NCBI RefSeq assembly: GCF_014926585.1
Contig: NZ_CP045422.1
Location: 372,001-436,000 of the forward strand
Length of the DNA stretch: 64,000 nt
Direction of reading: 5' to 3'
From: Devosia beringensis
GTDB lineage: Bacteria; Pseudomonadota; Alphaproteobacteria; Rhizobiales; Devosiaceae
Shown here: positions 61,433-64,000 of the stretch, piece by piece
Position numbering within the stretch: the first letter of the stretch is position 1
Layout: each line of letters starts with the position of its first letter
Notes under the pieces: model-generated
Databases searched by the model: none
The model's input: the letters and a program-made list of their open reading frames with translations, nothing else
Told to the model about the DNA's origin: nothing
Program-made: the position numbers and the translations under genes

Positions 61433-62725
61433 ATGGACAGGCAACAGCATCGCGTGGTGATCGTGGGCGGCGGCTTTGGCGGGCTGGCGGCGGCCAAGGC
61501 CCTCAACCATGCCGATGTCGAGCTCGTGGTCATCGACCGGCGCAATCATCACCTGTTCCAGCCTCTGCTCTATCAGGTGGCCACCGCCGCCTTGAGCCCC
61601 TCGGAAATTGCCTGGCCGATCCGCCACCTGCTGCGCCGGCAGAAGAATGCAAGGGTGCTGATGGCGACGGTAACGGGGGTGGACACTGAGGCGCGCGCGG
61701 TGCTGCTGGAGGATGGCAGCCGCGAGCGGTTTGACACGCTGATCCTGGCGACCGGCGCCCACCATGCCTATTTCGGCAATGATCAGTGGGAGGCGTTCGC
61801 GCCCGGGCTCAAGACCGTGGAAGACGCCACCGCCATAAGACGCAAGCTGCTGCTGGCGCTCGAAGCCGCCGAGCGCGAAACCGATCCGCAAAAGCGCCGG
61901 GCGCTGCTGACCTTTGCCATTATCGGGGCCGGGCCGACCGGGGTCGAGATGGCCGGCGCGATCATCGAGCTGGGCCGCGCCAGCATCAAGGGCGAGTTCA
62001 ACTCGATCACCGCCGCCGACCTGCGCGTGGTGATCATCGAGGGGATCGACCGGGTGCTGAGCAATTTCCATCCCGAGCTGTCGGACTATACCCTCAAGGC
62101 GCTGCGCGACATGGGCGTCGAGGTCGAGCTGGGCCAGATGGTGTCGGCCATCGATGCCGACGGCGTCAGCTATGGCGACAAGCGGCTCGACACCAAGACC
62201 ATCATCTGGGCTGCCGGCGTGGCCGCCTCGCCAGTCGCCAAATGGCTGGGCATCGAAGGCGACAAGGCCGGCCGGGTCAAGGTCGCGCCAGACCTGTCGG
62301 TGCCGGGCCTGCCGGGCATCTATGTGATTGGCGACGTTGCCAGCCTGAAGCGCGACAATGGCAAGCCGGTGCCCGGGATCGCGCCGGCGGCCAAGCAGGC
62401 AGGCGAGCATGTGGCGCGGATCATCCGCCAGCGCCTCGGCGGCGACACGGCACCCCTGCCCTTTGCCTACAAGCATGCCGGCGATCTGGCGACAATCGGC
62501 AAGAGTTCGGCGGTGATCGACTTTGGCTGGATCAAGCTCAAGGGCTGGCTGGCCTGGTGGGTCTGGGGCTTTGCCCATATCTATTTTCTGGTCGAGACCC
62601 GCACGCGCATCATCATCACCATGAGCTGGCTGTGGATCTATCTCAGCGGGCATCGCAGCGCCCGGCTGATCACCCATGGCCATGCCGACGAAAGGGCGCC
62701 GCTCAAGGAAGTCGACGAGGGCTAA
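61433..62725 (+). CDS. ndh: Type II NADH dehydrogenase
   Basis: Single-subunit, non-proton-pumping NADH:quinone oxidoreductase of 430 residues. Residues 7-26 contain the FAD loop RVVIVGGGFGGLAAAKAL; a second dinucleotide loop AIIGAGPTGVEMAGAI binds NADH; YVIGDVASL and APAAKQAGEHVARII are family segments. The C-terminal part (IKLKGWLAWWVWGFAHIYFL) is the amphipathic/membrane-binding helix. ATG 61433 has GGAGG 5 nt upstream. Provides respiratory NADH oxidation without pumping. Its stop overlaps that of the convergent DMT gene (CTAA). Confidence 0.92.
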   Translation: MDRQQHRVVIVGGGFGGLAAAKALNHADVELVVIDRRNHHLFQPLLYQVATAALSPSEIAWPIRHLLRRQKNARVLMATVTGVDTEARAVLLEDGSRERFDTLILATGAHHAYFGNDQWEAFAPGLKTVEDATAIRRKLLLALEAAERETDPQKRRALLTFAIIGAGPTGVEMAGAIIELGRASIKGEFNSITAADLRVVIIEGIDRVLSNFHPELSDYTLKALRDMGVEVELGQMVSAIDADGVSYGDKRLDTKTIIWAAGVAASPVAKWLGIEGDKAGRVKVAPDLSVPGLPGIYVIGDVASLKRDNGKPVPGIAPAAKQAGEHVARIIRQRLGGDTAPLPFAYKHAGDLATIGKSSAVIDFGWIKLKGWLAWWVWGFAHIYFLVETRTRIIITMSWLWIYLSGHRSARLITHGHADERAPLKEVDEG

Positions 62726-63639
62726 TCGACGATGGTGGTGACCGAGACAGCCCGTTTGTTGAGCGCGCGCTCGCGCAGCCAGATATAGAGGCCGCTGGCG
62801 ATGATGATGGATGCCCCCAGGAAGAACCAGTTGTCGGGTGGCTGGCTGAACACCACCCAGCTGGCCAAGGCGAGGTAGATCAGCTGCAGATAGTTGAACG
62901 GGGCCAGCGTTGCCGGCGTGGCAAAGCGATGCGCGACCGAGATCAGCATGTGGCCGAGCACGCCTGCCGTGCCCAGGGTGAAAAAGGCGACCCAGGAAAT
63001 GGGCTGGCTGGGCCAGGTCCAGTCGGTAAAGGCGAAGGGTGTCACAACGAGCAGGGCGATGCCGCCGGCATAGATCTGCTGGGTCATGGCGCCGTCGACC
63101 CCGGCCAGCTTGCGGGTGACGATCGAGAACAAAGCGGCAAAGAAAGCGGCCATGAGGCTGAGCAGCGCCGCGGGATGGAAGGCCTCGGTGCCGGGGCGGA
63201 TGATGACCAGGATACCGATAAAGCCGGCGCCGATCGCCAGCCAGCGGCGCCAGCCCACATGCTCGCCCAGCAGCGGCCCCGACAGGGCGCAGACCATCAG
63301 CGGCGAGGTGAAAAGTAACGCGCCGGTGACGGTCAGCGGCAGGTAGCGCATGGAGAGGAAATTGCCCGCGGTGGAACCGAGCAGGCAGAGGCCACGCGCG
63401 ACTTCGAGCCGCCAGTTGCCCGTGGCAAAGAGATTCCAGCCGCGCAGGGGCAGCACGAAGAGCAGCAGCAGGGCGACATGCATGCCATAGCGCGCGAACA
63501 TGATCTCACCGGTGGGCAGGCCCGCGACGGAAAGCCATTTGGCGGAAACGTCGAGGAAGATCAGGACGCTCTGGGCCAGCAGCAGAATGAGGATGGCCCG
63601 GTTGGGGTTTTCCTCGATGGCGGCAACGTGGCGCGCCAT
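62722..63639 (-). CDS. DMT-superfamily transporter (EamA type), copy 1
   Basis: A 305-residue inner-membrane protein with about ten TM helices in two EamA repeats (LILLLAQSVLIFLDVSAKWL ... and WVAFFTLGTAGVLGHMLISVAHRFA). Members export amino acids, purines or other metabolites; the substrate is unknown. The start ATG overlaps the stop of the upstream paralogue (TGATG), so both are translated from one mRNA. The second-repeat segment ATLAPFNYLQLIYLALA matches the neighbour AVIAPFSYLQIIFMALA, showing tandem duplication. Confidence 0.9.
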   Translation of the reverse strand: MARHVAAIEENPNRAILILLLAQSVLIFLDVSAKWLSVAGLPTGEIMFARYGMHVALLLLFVLPLRGWNLFATGNWRLEVARGLCLLGSTAGNFLSMRYLPLTVTGALLFTSPLMVCALSGPLLGEHVGWRRWLAIGAGFIGILVIIRPGTEAFHPAALLSLMAAFFAALFSIVTRKLAGVDGAMTQQIYAGGIALLVVTPFAFTDWTWPSQPISWVAFFTLGTAGVLGHMLISVAHRFATPATLAPFNYLQLIYLALASWVVFSQPPDNWFFLGASIIIASGLYIWLRERALNKRAVSVTTIVD

Positions 63640-64000
63640 CAGCGTTGCTCGGCAACGAGCGAGACGGGCCGGGCGAGCTTGCGCTCACGCAGCCAGATAT
63701 AGAGCCCGCTGCCGATGACGATGGGCGCGCCCAGATAGAGCGATGTATCGGGGAACTGGGCAAAGATCAGCCAGCCCGCCAAAGCCATGAAGATGATCTG
63801 CAGGTAGGAAAAGGGCGCGATCACCGCGGCCGGGGCAAAGCCATAGGCCACGGTGATCAGCTGGTGGCCGACAAAGCCGAAGACGCCGATGGCGAAAAAG
63901 GCGACCCAGCCATCGATCGATGATGGCCACACCCAGTTGGCCAGCGCAAAGGGCAGCAAAGCCACGGTGGCGAAGATGCCCAGATAGAACTGGCTGGTGG
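63639..64000 (-). CDS. DMT-superfamily transporter (EamA type), copy 2, cut by window edge
   Basis: C-terminal 120 residues or so of a second EamA transporter; the frame stays open to the end of the window, so the start lies beyond it. It contains VAFFAIGVFGFVGHQLITVAYGFAPAAVIAPFSYLQ and ends IWLRERKLARPVS, like its downstream paralogue (IWLRERALNKRAVS). The stop TGA overlaps the ATG of the next gene. Function as for that gene. Confidence 0.88.
   Translation of the reverse strand, partial: TSQFYLGIFATVALLPFALANWVWPSSIDGWVAFFAIGVFGFVGHQLITVAYGFAPAAVIAPFSYLQIIFMALAGWLIFAQFPDTSLYLGAPIVIGSGLYIWLRERKLARPVSLVAEQR

Overview
The window is a gene-dense, GC-rich stretch of bacterial chromosome with no rRNA or tRNA gene, CRISPR array or transposase that I could find. 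The gene set points to an alphaproteobacterium of the order Hyphomicrobiales, perhaps Devosia or a relative. The main pointers are a 180-kDa-class NAD-glutamate dehydrogenase, a plant-type (class II) DAHP synthase, a short second-type GltX, a group-2 Mrp (Pha-like) antiporter operon with fused MrpA-MrpB, an HWE-family histidine kinase, DUF2865 and DUF2059 proteins, and the cobT/cobS pair. The genus is inferred from gene content, not from a search.

Layout. 1-11.3 kb (+): NAD-glutamate dehydrogenase, a UvrD/Rep-type helicase, fructose-1,6-bisphosphatase, an AGE-family sugar epimerase, then nadC-cysQ. 11.4-16.6 kb (+): a PadR regulator with an RND efflux adaptor and pump, behind a sigma70-like promoter carrying CATAT repeats exactly 15 bp apart, and closed by a good terminator. 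16.65-17.33 kb (+): a Phd-Doc toxin-antitoxin pair with a symmetric TAGCT-repeat operator. 17.4-19.6 kb (-): arsR plus an Atm1-type ABC exporter under a visible ArsR-type promoter/operator. 19.7-25.4 kb (-): cysS, two tandem GFA proteins, cimA and a membrane-anchored LysM protein that seems to start at CTG. 25.6-32.5 kb: a cytochrome c', a FAH-family hydrolase, a DUF2865 protein whose end is antisense to gltX, nadE, and an outer-membrane protein. 32.7-39.6 kb: a lone response regulator tail-to-tail with an HWE kinase, class II DAHP synthase, a composite palindromic repeat, glutathione reductase, a DUF2059 protein and rpiA. 39.8-47 kb: an L,D-transpeptidase, moaA, a dienelactone hydrolase-family protein with an unknown partner, a VOC protein, an Lrp regulator, a nuclease, a membrane histidine kinase and an HD-GYP protein. 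47-52.7 kb: divergent cobT/cobS, a TIGR02281-type aspartic protease, a hydrolase fused to a polytopic membrane domain, and dusA. 52.7-59.8 kb: a structured intergenic region, a tiny lipoprotein-like ORF, the mrpA(B)CDEFG operon and ptsN facing it. 59.9-64 kb: an FGGY sugar kinase behind a perfect 14-bp palindrome, a type II NADH dehydrogenase, and two tandem DMT transporters, the second cut by the window edge.

How the genes fit together. Most genes are central metabolism: nitrogen/NAD (gdh, nadC, nadE), sulfur (cysQ, cysS), isoleucine via citramalate (cimA), aromatic amino acids, pentose phosphates, molybdopterin and cobalamin. Between them sit small accessory modules: efflux, metal/thiol ABC export, toxin-antitoxin and Na+/H+ homeostasis. 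Packing is extreme. Many same-strand pairs share ATGA or TGATG junctions, and four convergent pairs share a 4-nt CTAG or CTAA in which both stop codons overlap. I did not find a clear-cut new multi-gene system. The best leads are the PadR 15-bp repeats, the CTG-initiated LysM gene, the nested hairpin plus small coupled ORF ahead of mrp, the palindrome ahead of the lone sugar kinase, and the hydrolase-membrane fusion.
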